This document shows, piece by piece, positions 1 to 8,538 of a stretch of DNA of 64,000 nucleotides (positions within the stretch are counted from its first letter, which is position 1; each line of letters opens with the position of its first letter). This DNA is from Gammaproteobacteria bacterium. Lineage in GTDB: Bacteria > Pseudomonadota > Gammaproteobacteria > Acidiferrobacterales > SZUA-150. Where the stretch lies: contig JAOUOD010000010.1 of the NCBI GenBank assembly GCA_029880545.1, positions 1 through 64,000 of the forward strand. Direction: 5' to 3'. The notes beneath the pieces are model-generated. The model worked only from the letters and a program-made list of their open reading frames with translations, was not told where the DNA came from and searched no databases. Both the position numbers and the translations under genes were made by a program.

Positions 1-341
1 CCCATCACCGCTGCCTGGTTCACCAGATGCGGGCGGTGCATCTTGCCGGCGGGCGCGGCCCGGGCCAGCAATGCATCGCGGCGCTCGTCCAGGGTGCCCG
101 GTGCATCGCCACAACTGTCCGGCAAACCATAAAACTGTTCCCAGGCATCGATCGTATTCGTAACAGTGAGCGGATCCATCTCGTCCAGCAGCGCCTCGGC
201 ATCGGTATCGATGCGTGCAAACTCCTGGACAATACCCTCCAGCAAATCGGAAAACGTCGAGCCAATGCGCGCCAGCGATTGCCACAACTTGCCGCGTGGC
301 AGCAGCGCTTTGGCCTGGCTCAGATACTGTGCGGCGCTCAT
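1..341 (-). CDS. Mu gp48-like tail/baseplate protein (DUF2313, YmfQ family), partial
   Basis: The visible 113 codons carry the family pattern LLPRGKLW, then ARIDTDAEALLDEMDP, then a WEQFYGLPD motif and a DERRDALL segment, which match Mu gp48/YmfQ (DUF2313) proteins that complete the baseplate wedge. The ATG at 341 overlaps the TGA of the gp47-like gene as ATGA. An ATG two codons earlier (347) is also possible. The C-terminal part lies outside the window. Tail-fibre genes would be expected next, beyond position 1. The family call is by motif recognition; the position after gp47 supports it strongly. Confidence 0.85.
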   Translation of the reverse strand, partial: MSAAQYLSQAKALLPRGKLWQSLARIGSTFSDLLEGIVQEFARIDTDAEALLDEMDPLTVTNTIDAWEQFYGLPDSCGDAPGTLDERRDALLARAAPAGKMHRPHLVNQAAVM

Positions 342-1390
342 GACCATGTGATAACTCCGAGCACGCCGATCTGGCTGACTGTGTGAGTCAAGTCCGCGGC
401 CGGCACGGTAAGCGTGTGATCGGTCTCACCGGCGGCGAGCGATATCGCCTCATCAATATGCGACAGCAGTATGGTGCCGCCGGGCTCGGCTTCGCGGCGG
501 AACAAATCCGCCAACTCGGCTTGCACGGCAGCCTGCACGGCCACAGTGTTCGGCGTGACACTGATGGTCATGTTGCGTACTACCGCAACCGGTGCCGCTG
601 CTGTTGGTGTAATGCCGGCCGGTGCTTCGGCATCGAGCTTGGCCTGCACGGCGGTCACGTCCGCTGCAAGCGGGATGCCGTTGGCGTAGGTGTCATCCAT
701 CATAAACCGCATTTTGACTTTGCCATCGCCGTCCTCAAGCGGATAACTCCATGCGCGCGTGACCCCAGCCACCTCCAGCGCCCAGGACACATAGTCATCT
801 TTCTTTCCGCCGGCCGGTGCGGCGGCGACGTATTGCCGCAAGCGTTCAAGCAGCTGCGCATTGGTCTCCTGGTCGGTGCCGCCGGTTAGTCCGCCCGCGG
901 CCACGGTGGCTTGGCTGTTCACGCCCGCAATCGGGCTGGTCAGGGTCAATGTCACACCGGCCGCTTGATCGTTGATGCCGCCCTCGACGGCGGTGACAAC
1001 AATATCCACGGTACCGGCGGCCAGAGTGCCATCGGCGTTGGTCGTATAGGCCGTGCCATCGGCTGCATGCACTTCGGTACCAGCCAGGATGGTGGCAGAT
1101 GCGCCACCGGTGAATGTCACCGTGCCGGTGCTCTTGGCTGCAGACTTCTTAACCATGCCACCGCCTTTCCAGTAGGCATGGCGTTCGAGCATGGCGCTGT
1201 CGGCCGTGTCGGGCAGGATCTGCTTTGCCGTGTGCGCAATGTAGCCATACAGGCCATGCGCCACGCCGGCCACGGCGCGGCCAATGGCAGTGAGCAGCGC
1301 ACGGGTCAGCAGCTTGGTGCCGCCGGTGACCTTGGTGCTGATATCGTTGCCGATGCGGTCTATGAGTGCGGTTAGGGTTGGTCGTGCCAC
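338..1390 (-). CDS. Baseplate J / Mu gp47-like wedge protein
   Basis: A 350-residue protein, the usual length for Mu gp47 and P2 gpJ relatives, which build the baseplate wedge around the central hub. It shows an N-terminal helical part (about 1-80), a beta-rich Gly/Thr/Ala-rich central part with repeated GG-T turns (about 85-175), the segment TDQETNAQLLERL followed by KKDDYVSWALEVAGVTRAW (family core, about 175-215), and a C-terminal domain ending in VSQIGVLGVITW. It begins one base after the gp46-like gene and overlaps the gp48-like gene by 4 bases, implying coupled translation. Confidence 0.92.
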   Translation of the reverse strand: MARPTLTALIDRIGNDISTKVTGGTKLLTRALLTAIGRAVAGVAHGLYGYIAHTAKQILPDTADSAMLERHAYWKGGGMVKKSAAKSTGTVTFTGGASATILAGTEVHAADGTAYTTNADGTLAAGTVDIVVTAVEGGINDQAAGVTLTLTSPIAGVNSQATVAAGGLTGGTDQETNAQLLERLRQYVAAAPAGGKKDDYVSWALEVAGVTRAWSYPLEDGDGKVKMRFMMDDTYANGIPLAADVTAVQAKLDAEAPAGITPTAAAPVAVVRNMTISVTPNTVAVQAAVQAELADLFRREAEPGGTILLSHIDEAISLAAGETDHTLTVPAADLTHTVSQIGVLGVITWS

Positions 1391-1391
1391 A

Positions 1392-3167
1392 TCACACCTC
1401 GTATGTGTTCGAGTAATAAATAGAATCGTCCGGCAGCGTGATGGCCACCGTCACGCCGATGCCATCGCTGCGGATCCGCGCGGTGCTGCAGTCGACCGCT
1501 TTGGCCAGCCCGGCAGGCACCATCCAGCGCAGCGCCTCGATCGCATACTCGCGCGCCTTGCGCAGGGTCTCGTCTGTGATCTTGCTGCGGTCAAGCAGCC
1601 ACAGCTTGCTGCCGATGGGTTCATCGAGATACGTGTCGGCCCAGTGGCCGCGCTTGTCGTGCGGGTCATCGAGCAGGCTTTCGTCATCAACACGCGCATC
1701 GGTAAACAGTGAGATCAAGATCGCTTCGTCCAGGCCATCGCTTGTCGCCAGGTCATCGCTCTCGCTCGGCAGCTCAGTCTCGCCGGTGATGACCCATTCC
1801 GGTGATCCAACAAAGGTGCCCACATGACCGTTGCCGGATGTGTCGGCCGTGGTCGTGCCGTAACCCTCCTCAATCGGCATGTGCAATACCAGCCCGGTCT
1901 CATCCAAGTACTGGCCGGCGTAGCGCTCGGCCACTTCCTCGGGTGTGAGTAGGCGGTTGTATAAGCGCGCCGCATGCACAACATTATCGCCTGCCACATA
2001 GGCTTGCCCGATGCGCAGATCAGATGCTGAATTGATTGAGCCGGATTTTGCGGATATATCAAAGGATCCGGTTTCGACGCCGTTGATGTAACCGCGCACC
2101 AGACCATCGCGATCGAATGTTGCGACCAGGTGCAATCGCTCATGAAGCTCGATTGCGCCGTTCGGTGATATGTTGCCCTCAACGAATGCGACCGTATCGC
2201 CAATCAGTGCCCTCAATGCTCTCGAGCTGTTCACGCCAAAACGGAAACCAGACAGGCCGGCGCTGGCACCTTTATTTATAATGGCCTTGCTGTCGACAAC
2301 ATCATAAACAGTCAGGATGGTTTCAATACTGAAATCACCGATATCAAAGTCCAGCGTCGGATGGGTTGCGACTGAAAGATAGTGATAGTTTGCCGTTCTG
2401 CTAACACGCAAACCAAACTCCGGCTTGGTCAGTCGGCGCTTCTCGGTGCCGGTGTAAATCCAAGAAGGCGCGCCAACAAAACTGCCGATATGACCATTGC
2501 CGGATTGGTCGTAGGTCTTTGTACCTTGGCCCTCGCGAAATGGCAGCCAGAGTTCCAGCCCGGCGTTGTTGCTGTATACGCCTGCTGCGTGTTCGGCGGC
2601 TTCGGTGGCATCGATGACACGGCTGTACATTCGGACGCCGAAGTAATCACCGTTATATGCAGCACTTTGGTGAGTGCCAATTCTCAGTTCATTGGTGTTG
2701 CCGATATCGCCAATCAGGCTGATATCAGTATCGAGCGTGTGCTGCCCGTCCACGTATTGGCTCAAGATACCTGCAGCGCGATCAATAACCCATAGAATTT
2801 TATACCGCACACCACGTTTGAGAAGGTGCGACCTGTTCAATCGGGTTGTGCCATCATGCAAATAGAACCCGGTTGGCACATCAAGATTCGGATCCAGTTG
2901 ATAGCACGCGATACCATACCCACTAACTAGCCAGGCATCCCCCTTGCCAAGCATCCACATGGGGTTCACGCCATGCGGGTGCATGATATCGATCTCAACA
3001 GAAAAATCGGTGAGACCATGCCTGAGATTCGGGTGGTCAGGAATGTTGACATAATCCAAGCCATCCAAGCCCGTGAACCGGAGACCATACGTCGGCACTT
3101 CCACCTCGCGGCGCAGTACGTCGATATCAAATTCCCCGTGGCTGTCTTGTTTGATTGCAATGTCCAT
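1392..3167 (-). CDS. Mu gp46-like baseplate protein carrying two inserted LamG-like domains
   Basis: Residues 471-591 are a clear gp46 domain: DDLATSDGLDEAIL, ISLFTDAR, GHWADTYLD, GSKLWLLDRSKIT, then an ALRWMVPAGLA helix. The first 16 residues (MDIAIKQDSHGEFDID) are the normal gp46 N-terminus. Between them lie about 450 extra residues forming two similar halves of about 215 residues (roughly 27-240 and 250-463). Each has the look of a concanavalin A/LamG-like jelly roll: a DFSVEI or DFSIET strand, an xVDGQ or INGVE turn, and a closing SGNGHxGxFVGxPxW motif. gp46 proteins are normally about 140-150 residues. The inserted lectin-like domains may bind host surface glycans, which is inference. 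The gene lies between the gp45 region and gp47 as in Mu. Confidence 0.88.
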   Translation of the reverse strand: MDIAIKQDSHGEFDIDVLRREVEVPTYGLRFTGLDGLDYVNIPDHPNLRHGLTDFSVEIDIMHPHGVNPMWMLGKGDAWLVSGYGIACYQLDPNLDVPTGFYLHDGTTRLNRSHLLKRGVRYKILWVIDRAAGILSQYVDGQHTLDTDISLIGDIGNTNELRIGTHQSAAYNGDYFGVRMYSRVIDATEAAEHAAGVYSNNAGLELWLPFREGQGTKTYDQSGNGHIGSFVGAPSWIYTGTEKRRLTKPEFGLRVSRTANYHYLSVATHPTLDFDIGDFSIETILTVYDVVDSKAIINKGASAGLSGFRFGVNSSRALRALIGDTVAFVEGNISPNGAIELHERLHLVATFDRDGLVRGYINGVETGSFDISAKSGSINSASDLRIGQAYVAGDNVVHAARLYNRLLTPEEVAERYAGQYLDETGLVLHMPIEEGYGTTTADTSGNGHVGTFVGSPEWVITGETELPSESDDLATSDGLDEAILISLFTDARVDDESLLDDPHDKRGHWADTYLDEPIGSKLWLLDRSKITDETLRKAREYAIEALRWMVPAGLAKAVDCSTARIRSDGIGVTVAITLPDDSIYYSNTYEV

Positions 3168-3415
3168 TAGGTAATCGTTCCTGTGCCTGTGCCCGGCCCG
3201 GATACGCCCGCGCCAACAGTGACGCCGCTCACGCTGGTCACGGACACGGCAACTTCAGCGTTGGTGTTGATCTCATCGATGATGCCCTGGCACATCGCCT
3301 CCATGAGCTGCGTGCGATAGGCGGCCAGCTCGGCCGGGTTGCTGCTCTGGATATGCGCCAGCGCATCGACGTTGGCGATGATCTTGGCGGCCATGCTTTG
3401 TTTTGTCATCGCCAT
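3167..3415 (-). CDS. Small phage structural-region protein of unknown function
   Basis: Eighty-two residues. The ATG at 3415 overlaps the gp45-like stop codon as ATGA, which decides the start over an upstream in-frame possibility. The N-terminal half is helical (KQSMAAKIIANVDALAHIQSS), and the C-terminal 30 residues are Val/Ser/Thr/Gly-rich with a GPGTGTGT tail. I do not recognise a family. Its place between the spike (gp45) and gp46 genes and the 4-base overlaps suggest a small baseplate-associated protein. No catalytic motif is visible. Confidence 0.75.
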   Translation of the reverse strand: MAMTKQSMAAKIIANVDALAHIQSSNPAELAAYRTQLMEAMCQGIIDEINTNAEVAVSVTSVSGVTVGAGVSGPGTGTGTIT

Positions 3416-3978
3416 CAGACTGTCGCCTTTACGTTGCTTGACACTTGCGGATGTGGTGCGCCGGTATAGGCGCACATGCATTGCCCCTGGACAATGCCTT
3501 GCAGCGCATCGCTGCTATCGCCGTCTAGGTTGATCATGCCGGTGGCGTTAATGTCCACAGTGCCGCCGGCGTTGACCGTTGCATCGCCCTCGCTGTTCAC
3601 CGTGACCTTCTTCGCGTTGACCTCAATGCCATCGCGCTTGATATGGATGTTTTGCCCCTGGTCGTCGTATAGCGCGACTTCGCCCTTCTCCAGCGACTTC
3701 AGGCGGTAGGGTTTGCCATCAACCAGGATCACCACGGTATGGCTGCGCTCGCCACCTAAAGATAAAAACACCGCCTCACTGCCATCCGGTGCATTGGCAG
3801 TGAAGCCATAGGGCTCAAAATGCTCAACATCATCAATGGTCGATTCCGGCCCCACTTGCACCTGCATGGTCTGGCGCTTGGTGTCGCTATTGGTCAGCAG
3901 CACCATGCCGCGGCCGGCCAGCAGGCGAATCCGCCGACTCAGCGGCTGCAGCAGTTTTTGCAAGGCGCGCAAGTTCAT
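3415..3978 (-). CDS. Baseplate assembly protein V / Mu gp45-like spike
   Basis: A 187-residue protein matching Mu gp45/P2 gpV size and layout: an N-terminal OB-fold-like part (about 1-95) with QTMQVQVG and HFEPYGFTANAP, the turn VDGKPYRLKSL, then a repetitive triple-helix region with short alternating beta segments (NIHIKRDGIEVNAKKVTVNSEGD and onward, about 105-165). Such proteins form the trimeric needle at the tail tip that pierces the outer membrane. The C-terminus CMCAYTGAPHP is the expected tip region. It overlaps the gp44-like gene by 4 bases. Confidence 0.92.
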   Translation of the reverse strand: MNLRALQKLLQPLSRRIRLLAGRGMVLLTNSDTKRQTMQVQVGPESTIDDVEHFEPYGFTANAPDGSEAVFLSLGGERSHTVVILVDGKPYRLKSLEKGEVALYDDQGQNIHIKRDGIEVNAKKVTVNSEGDATVNAGGTVDINATGMINLDGDSSDALQGIVQGQCMCAYTGAPHPQVSSNVKATV

Positions 3979-5021
3979 AGCAGTGATTCCCCGGTGGGTT
4001 CCGGTATCGGCACCACGTCAAATACTTCCGGCCGTGCCAGGCTCAGCTGCGTCGTTGTGCCACCCTCATCCTGGCTGCGGGTGGCGCTGGCAATCAGCAG
4101 CTCGGCATCAATGCCCAGCCATCGATCACGCACCACCACCCGCTTGTTGGGCATCCACAGTGCGCCGCCACTATGGCGCGCACCCTGCACGGTAATGTTG
4201 GCGCGCTGACTTTTTCCCAGGCGCATGTTGCGCTCATGCTTTGCACGGTCGGCGCAATCGCCGCCATCGGCCTGGTCTTCGGCCAATACCACCAGCGTGC
4301 GGTGCCGGCCCACTTGTTCATCCGTCACCTGGTACTTGCGGCTCACGCTGTCGCTCGCCGTGGTGTTATCGGTGCCGGCATGCTGGCCTTGCACCAGGTA
4401 GGTTTTGTATCGATCACGCATGCTGCGGGTGAGCTCACCGGCCAGGATGTTCTTCCCCAGCACCAGCGCCTCCGGCACCACTTCCGTGCCGGCACGGGTA
4501 AAAACAATGCCGCCGGCGTTATCACTCATCACAAACACGCCGCGCATGCGCGCCATGCGACTGATGGCTTCAAACACGGTTTCCGAATCATTCAGCTGAA
4601 AATGGGCAAATGCCTTGAGTGAGCCCACCGCGCTGGCAACAGTCACGCCATACGGTTTGCAGATATCGGCAGCAATTTGCATCGGCGCCTTGTTTTTCCA
4701 GCCACCGGTTTTGTGTATGGCGCTGCAATCCACCAGGTCACCGGATCTATCCCGGCCGGTGATGCGCACCTCGTGGCTGCGTGCATCATGGCTAGGGATC
4801 ACATCATCGACATAGCCAGTCAGTGCCAGCTCTTCATCAATGTATACGCTGCACTCATCACCCGGGTTGATCGGCCGGGTGACCGGCTGCTCCGGCCAGC
4901 GCTCGGTCAGGGTCAGATCAAAGCTGCCGGCCAGTTGCTCGATGCCGGCAGTTACGCTGGCGCGCTTCCAGCCGCTGTACTGCTTGCCGCCTACCTCCAG
5001 CACAAACGCATTGCTAGGCAT
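3975..5021 (-). CDS. Mu gp44 (gpP)-like baseplate hub protein
   Basis: A 348-residue protein with the late-control/gpD-type hub pattern: LEVGGKQYSGWKRASVTAGIEQLAGSF at the N-terminus, GYVDDVIPSHDARSHEVRITGRDRSGDLVDCS near residues 68-105, and a C-terminal GGALWMPNKRVVVRDRWLGID segment. Hub trimers of this family sit above the gp45 spike and open the tail tube. It overlaps gp45 by 4 bases and gpN by 8 bases, so the set gp43-gp45 is translated as a coupled block. There are no odd residues or truncation. Confidence 0.92.
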   Translation of the reverse strand: MPSNAFVLEVGGKQYSGWKRASVTAGIEQLAGSFDLTLTERWPEQPVTRPINPGDECSVYIDEELALTGYVDDVIPSHDARSHEVRITGRDRSGDLVDCSAIHKTGGWKNKAPMQIAADICKPYGVTVASAVGSLKAFAHFQLNDSETVFEAISRMARMRGVFVMSDNAGGIVFTRAGTEVVPEALVLGKNILAGELTRSMRDRYKTYLVQGQHAGTDNTTASDSVSRKYQVTDEQVGRHRTLVVLAEDQADGGDCADRAKHERNMRLGKSQRANITVQGARHSGGALWMPNKRVVVRDRWLGIDAELLIASATRSQDEGGTTTQLSLARPEVFDVVPIPEPTGESLL

Positions 5022-6222
5022 TCAGCACCTCCAGCGGTTCGCCGGCAGGCAAAAAGCCCGGCCGCGCCACATGGTTGCGCGCCACAATCTCATCGCCACG
5101 CTCGGCATCACCGTAGAGATCCCAGGCCAGCACCACGGCAGGCACATAGTGGTTGAGCGTATGGCTTACGATCTGCGGCAGCTTGGCCGCACGGGTGTTG
5201 AGATCTTCCACCACCGCATGGCGCAGCGCGCTCAGCGCGTCATACTCGCCATCATCGGCTGGCAGCCCGGTCACCGGGTCGGTGTAGTTCGCCAGGCTAT
5301 CCATGGCAGCCAGCAGCCAATCACGCGCAGCCAGTGCCTCCGCGCTGCTATCAAACGGGATTTGTGAGCTCACACGCGCGGCGCCGGCCACGGCTGCCAC
5401 CTTGACCAGGTGCACCAGCTGCTGCTGGCTGCGCACCAGGGTCTGCGCCGCGGCCGTATTCGCCGCCGGTGCAGCAACAGAAAAATCAAATAGCGTTTCA
5501 TATACCTGCAGGCTATTTGCTACGTTGCCCGGCAGGCTCTCTAATGCCGCCACCAGGCTGGTGATATTGGTGGCCAGTGCGGCCGGTGTTTGCAGCAGCC
5601 CGGTCAGCTCGTTTTCAAATCGAGTGATGGCGCCGGTAAAATCGGCAACAGCATTGCCCGGCCCGGCAATCATGCCTTGCACCTGGTTGAGCTGGCTGGT
5701 GAAGCTGTTGAGCGTGTCGGTCACGCCCAGGCTCACCCATCCCGGTTGGCCATCTATATCAAAGTTATCGGCCAGCTCGTTTTCTGCGGCAGTGGCCAAA
5801 CCGCCGGCGGCCGATTGTGTTTGCTTGTCCGTGGCCGTGGTCGCGCTGGGCTCGCTACGGTTGCCGGCCTCGGTGAACGTAATCGAAAACACCGCCATGC
5901 GGCCCTGCCGGGTGGTCTCGCGCACCCGGGCAGCAGTCACAGACACATTGCGCGCACCATAGCGTGGATGAATCAGCTCGCCCGGGCCCTCGGCATCCAG
6001 CGCCGCCTCCAGGGCATCGCGCTGCGCCATGTAATCGTCACCAATCACATAGGCTTCAATGCTGAAGGTTTTGGCCTTGCGGCCGAGATCTTCCACATAG
6101 GGCAGATCCCGGTCAGGATACTCGTGCAGGTGGTTGCGGCGGCCGAGCTCGGTGTCTGTTTCCTCGTACCGAAACGCCACGCCCCGAAACGAGGCCGGCC
6201 GTAATTGATCGCGCCAGCTCAT
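5014..6222 (-). CDS. Mu gpN (gp43)-like DNA circularisation / tail protein
   Basis: The 402-residue protein opens with WRDQLRPASFRGVAF and the RRNHLHEYP-DLPYVEDLGRK segment that defines the DNA_circ_N family (Mu gpN, P2-type relatives). About residues 15-110 form the conserved domain; the rest is a long Ala-rich helical region. In Mu the protein is a tail structural component, despite the historical DNA-circularisation name. It overlaps the tape measure gene by 4 bases and gp44 by 8. Confidence 0.9.
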   Translation of the reverse strand: MSWRDQLRPASFRGVAFRYEETDTELGRRNHLHEYPDRDLPYVEDLGRKAKTFSIEAYVIGDDYMAQRDALEAALDAEGPGELIHPRYGARNVSVTAARVRETTRQGRMAVFSITFTEAGNRSEPSATTATDKQTQSAAGGLATAAENELADNFDIDGQPGWVSLGVTDTLNSFTSQLNQVQGMIAGPGNAVADFTGAITRFENELTGLLQTPAALATNITSLVAALESLPGNVANSLQVYETLFDFSVAAPAANTAAAQTLVRSQQQLVHLVKVAAVAGAARVSSQIPFDSSAEALAARDWLLAAMDSLANYTDPVTGLPADDGEYDALSALRHAVVEDLNTRAAKLPQIVSHTLNHYVPAVVLAWDLYGDAERGDEIVARNHVARPGFLPAGEPLEVLNA

Positions 6223-7718
6223 AGCGCCGCCCCGATCAGGCCGGTGTCAACGTCCAGCGCCACATCACGGTTGTTGCTTTGCACGTCTTTCACCCGGGCG
6301 CGGCCTTCGCTGTCCACCTGGATCTTGATGGTGCCGTTTACATTGTTATTGCCCGCGCGGTTGATGGTGGGCGCTGGCTGCATGGCCTTGGCCGCCATGT
6401 TGATGGCCATGCCTGCGCCGGTAAACTTCATCCAGGTTGGCATGGCGCCGCTGATCTTGCCGATGGTGTCTTTAATACCTATCCACAGATCAGAGAAAAA
6501 GGTTTTAACCGCGCCCCAGTTTTTGATAATCAAATACGCGCCACCCACCAGCGCGGCCACTGCGGCGCCGATGGGGTTGACCATAATCGCGGCGCCGATG
6601 AGCTTGATGCCGGCGACCACGCCCGGGATGGCCGCGCCCAGTCCCCACAATGACTTACCCAGCATTACCACCGACAGCACCAGCTTGCCGCCCAGGATTG
6701 CCGCCACCGCAAAGCCTAGATTTTCCCAGCCACCCAGCAGGTTTGCCACCCAGCCAATCACCGTGCCCAGGCCCTTCATCACGCCCCACAATCCCTGGCC
6801 AATGCTCCACATGGCTTTTAGCCCGTTGATCAACTTGCCGCCAATAACATCGGCCAGCTTCTGCAGTTCGCCGTTTTCGCCCATCTTGTCCAGCGTGCTC
6901 AGCAATCCGCCCAGCTTACTCTTGAGAAAATCAAACACGCCCGACTGCATCACCAGGATCTTGAAGCGATACCACTGATCGCCCAGGTTGCTCATCATGC
7001 CGTTCCAGCTCTTCATCTGTTTCAGCGAGGCGCCGGCGGCATCACGGCCCATCTCATCCATCAGCAGCTTGATCGCCTTGCGGCCCAGCTGGCCCTTGGC
7101 GCTCATTTTGTTCAGTTCCTGGGAGGTTTTGCCGGTGACCTTGCTGAGCAGATCCCACACCGGCACACCGCGCTCGACCAGCTGCAATATCTCTTCGCCT
7201 TGCAGTTTTTCTTTGGCCCAGGCCTGCCCCAGCGCCATAGTGATGCCGGTGAGCTTTTCCTGGCCGCCGCCGAGTTTGTTGCTCATATCAAACACCGCCT
7301 GCATGCCACCGTTCACCGGATCCAGGCCAAAGGATTTAAATTTGGAATACACATCAATAACCTCGCCGATCTGGCTGGGCACCTTGGTGGCAAAATTATT
7401 GATCCAGCCAAGCGCCTGCTTACCCTTCTCGCTGGAGCCTTCCAGCGCCTCCAGCTGAATGCTGAATTTTTCAAACTCGGCGGCGGTATCAATGAGCTCA
7501 CGTTTAAATAACCAGGTGGCGCCGGCGCCGGTAATACCCAGCGCGCCCAGGCGCCGGGTGAGGATCCCGGCCTGGCTGTTCATGGCCATCCATCGGTGGC
7601 TCACTTCTTTCCCGGCAGCGCCAACAGGCAGCAGGCTCTTGTGCACCTTGCGCGATACAGCCGTCATCCTGTCGATGCCCTGGAAAATGATGCCGATTTT
7701 ATTATTAAGCATTGCCAT
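6219..7718 (-). CDS. Tail tape measure protein (Mu gp42-like)
   Basis: A 499-residue protein, short for a tape measure, implying a short tail. The N-terminal 280 residues are helical with WINNFATKVPSQIGEV, the GGGQEKLTGITMALGQAWAKEKLQGEEI block and the ERGVPVWDLLSKV block that are typical of tape measure proteins. Hydrophobic segments follow at about 340-400 (GFAVAAILGGKLVLSVVML and VVAGIKLIGAAIMV), which may insert in the host membrane at DNA ejection. The ATG at 7718 overlaps the end of the frameshifted chaperone reading frame, the classical arrangement for the G-T/tape-measure set. Confidence 0.9.
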   Translation of the reverse strand: MAMLNNKIGIIFQGIDRMTAVSRKVHKSLLPVGAAGKEVSHRWMAMNSQAGILTRRLGALGITGAGATWLFKRELIDTAAEFEKFSIQLEALEGSSEKGKQALGWINNFATKVPSQIGEVIDVYSKFKSFGLDPVNGGMQAVFDMSNKLGGGQEKLTGITMALGQAWAKEKLQGEEILQLVERGVPVWDLLSKVTGKTSQELNKMSAKGQLGRKAIKLLMDEMGRDAAGASLKQMKSWNGMMSNLGDQWYRFKILVMQSGVFDFLKSKLGGLLSTLDKMGENGELQKLADVIGGKLINGLKAMWSIGQGLWGVMKGLGTVIGWVANLLGGWENLGFAVAAILGGKLVLSVVMLGKSLWGLGAAIPGVVAGIKLIGAAIMVNPIGAAVAALVGGAYLIIKNWGAVKTFFSDLWIGIKDTIGKISGAMPTWMKFTGAGMAINMAAKAMQPAPTINRAGNNNVNGTIKIQVDSEGRARVKDVQSNNRDVALDVDTGLIGAAL

Positions 7719-7874
7719 CCTCGGGCGGGTTAGGGTTCAGTCTCATTGCCTGTGCATGCCATCGCAAAAACCGGCGGACCGTCATGGCTTGCCACTCTGC
7801 ATGGGTGAAGCTAAAGGTTGCCGCTGCGTCCGCCAGCTGCTCAAACCAGTTGCTGCCTAACCCATTACATACTC
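7705..7874 (-). CDS. -1 frame extension of the tail assembly chaperone (gp41'/GT-like)
   Basis: Downstream of the gp41-like stop (7857-7859) the -1 frame stays open through GSNWFEQLADAA, FSFTHAEWQAMTVRRF and LRLN-like residues to a TAA at 7705-7707, just past the tape measure start. It has no convincing start codon or ribosome site of its own. The overlap contains a run of five G in GTGGGGGAG (7872-7880), where a -1 slip on GGG would join the two frames. Tail chaperone frameshifts before tape measure genes are established for lambda-like and Mu-like phages. The exact slip site is inferred. Confidence 0.7.
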
Positions 7875-8150
7875 CCCCACTGCGCCCACCATTCTCATCA
7901 CGTCCTTCACGTGCGCCTTTTTCAGGTCTGATGGTGCCCAGCCCAGCAGGTGCGCGATGAGCGCCTTGATGATCACAATCCGGTTGGAGGATTCGATATC
8001 ACCCATCACGTCCAGATCATCAACAGTCGGCTCACGAATAATAATGTGCGTGATCTCTTTGCCGGCCACGGTCACTGGCTTGCGCAGATCCATATCCAGC
8101 AGGATCTCTCGATCATTTTCGACGGCTTTGTCATCCACCTTTTTGCTCAT
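7857..8150 (-). CDS. Tail assembly chaperone (Mu gp41-like)
   Basis: A 97-residue acidic protein with the E/41 family pattern: DLRKPVTVAGKEITHIIIREPTVDDLDVMGD followed by the LIAHLLGWAPSDLKKAHVKDVMRM helix. It sits between the tail tube gene and tape measure gene, where the chaperone always lies. Such proteins coat the tape measure protein during tube assembly and are absent from the mature virion. A fraction of product is likely extended by a -1 frameshift near its end. It is only 3 bases from the tube gene. Confidence 0.88.
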   Translation of the reverse strand: MSKKVDDKAVENDREILLDMDLRKPVTVAGKEITHIIIREPTVDDLDVMGDIESSNRIVIIKALIAHLLGWAPSDLKKAHVKDVMRMVGAVGEYVMG

Positions 8151-8153
8151 GGC

Positions 8154-8513
8154 TTAATTCTCCTCAAATCGTGAGCCTACCCACTTGGTTTCCAGTTCAC
8201 CGCTGTCCGATGACAGGTCACCACCAAGCGCCTGGTGAGCTTCATGCAGCACCAGGGTCTTGCCGTTGTCACCTTCAAACGTGATCACCGCATCCTTGGC
8301 CGCCAGCAGTTCCATGATATTGAGATCCGCGGTCACCAGCACCGTGGTCTCCACAAATGGCGCCAGCAGCTCCTCGCTGTGATCAATGCCGGCATCACCG
8401 ATCACTTCATTTCTCTGCATGCCGGCAATATTGCCGGCTTTACTGCTGCCCTTCTTGGTACGCAACAGCATGCCGTTCCAGTGTATAAAGGCGCGCCCCA
8501 GTATTTGTGCCAT
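8154..8513 (-). CDS. Tail tube protein (Mu gpM/gp40-like)
   Basis: A 119-residue protein, the standard size for a Mu-type tail tube subunit, with LGRAFIHWNGMLLRTKKGSSKAGN at the N-terminus and the SEELLAPFVETTVLVTADLN strand pair typical of the family. It is located directly after the sheath gene, as in Mu (gpL then gpM). Hexameric rings of this protein stack to form the inner tube. No anomaly is visible. Confidence 0.9.
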   Translation of the reverse strand: MAQILGRAFIHWNGMLLRTKKGSSKAGNIAGMQRNEVIGDAGIDHSEELLAPFVETTVLVTADLNIMELLAAKDAVITFEGDNGKTLVLHEAHQALGGDLSSDSGELETKWVGSRFEEN

Positions 8514-8538
8514 GATGGTTTCCTCCTGGCGTAATTAA

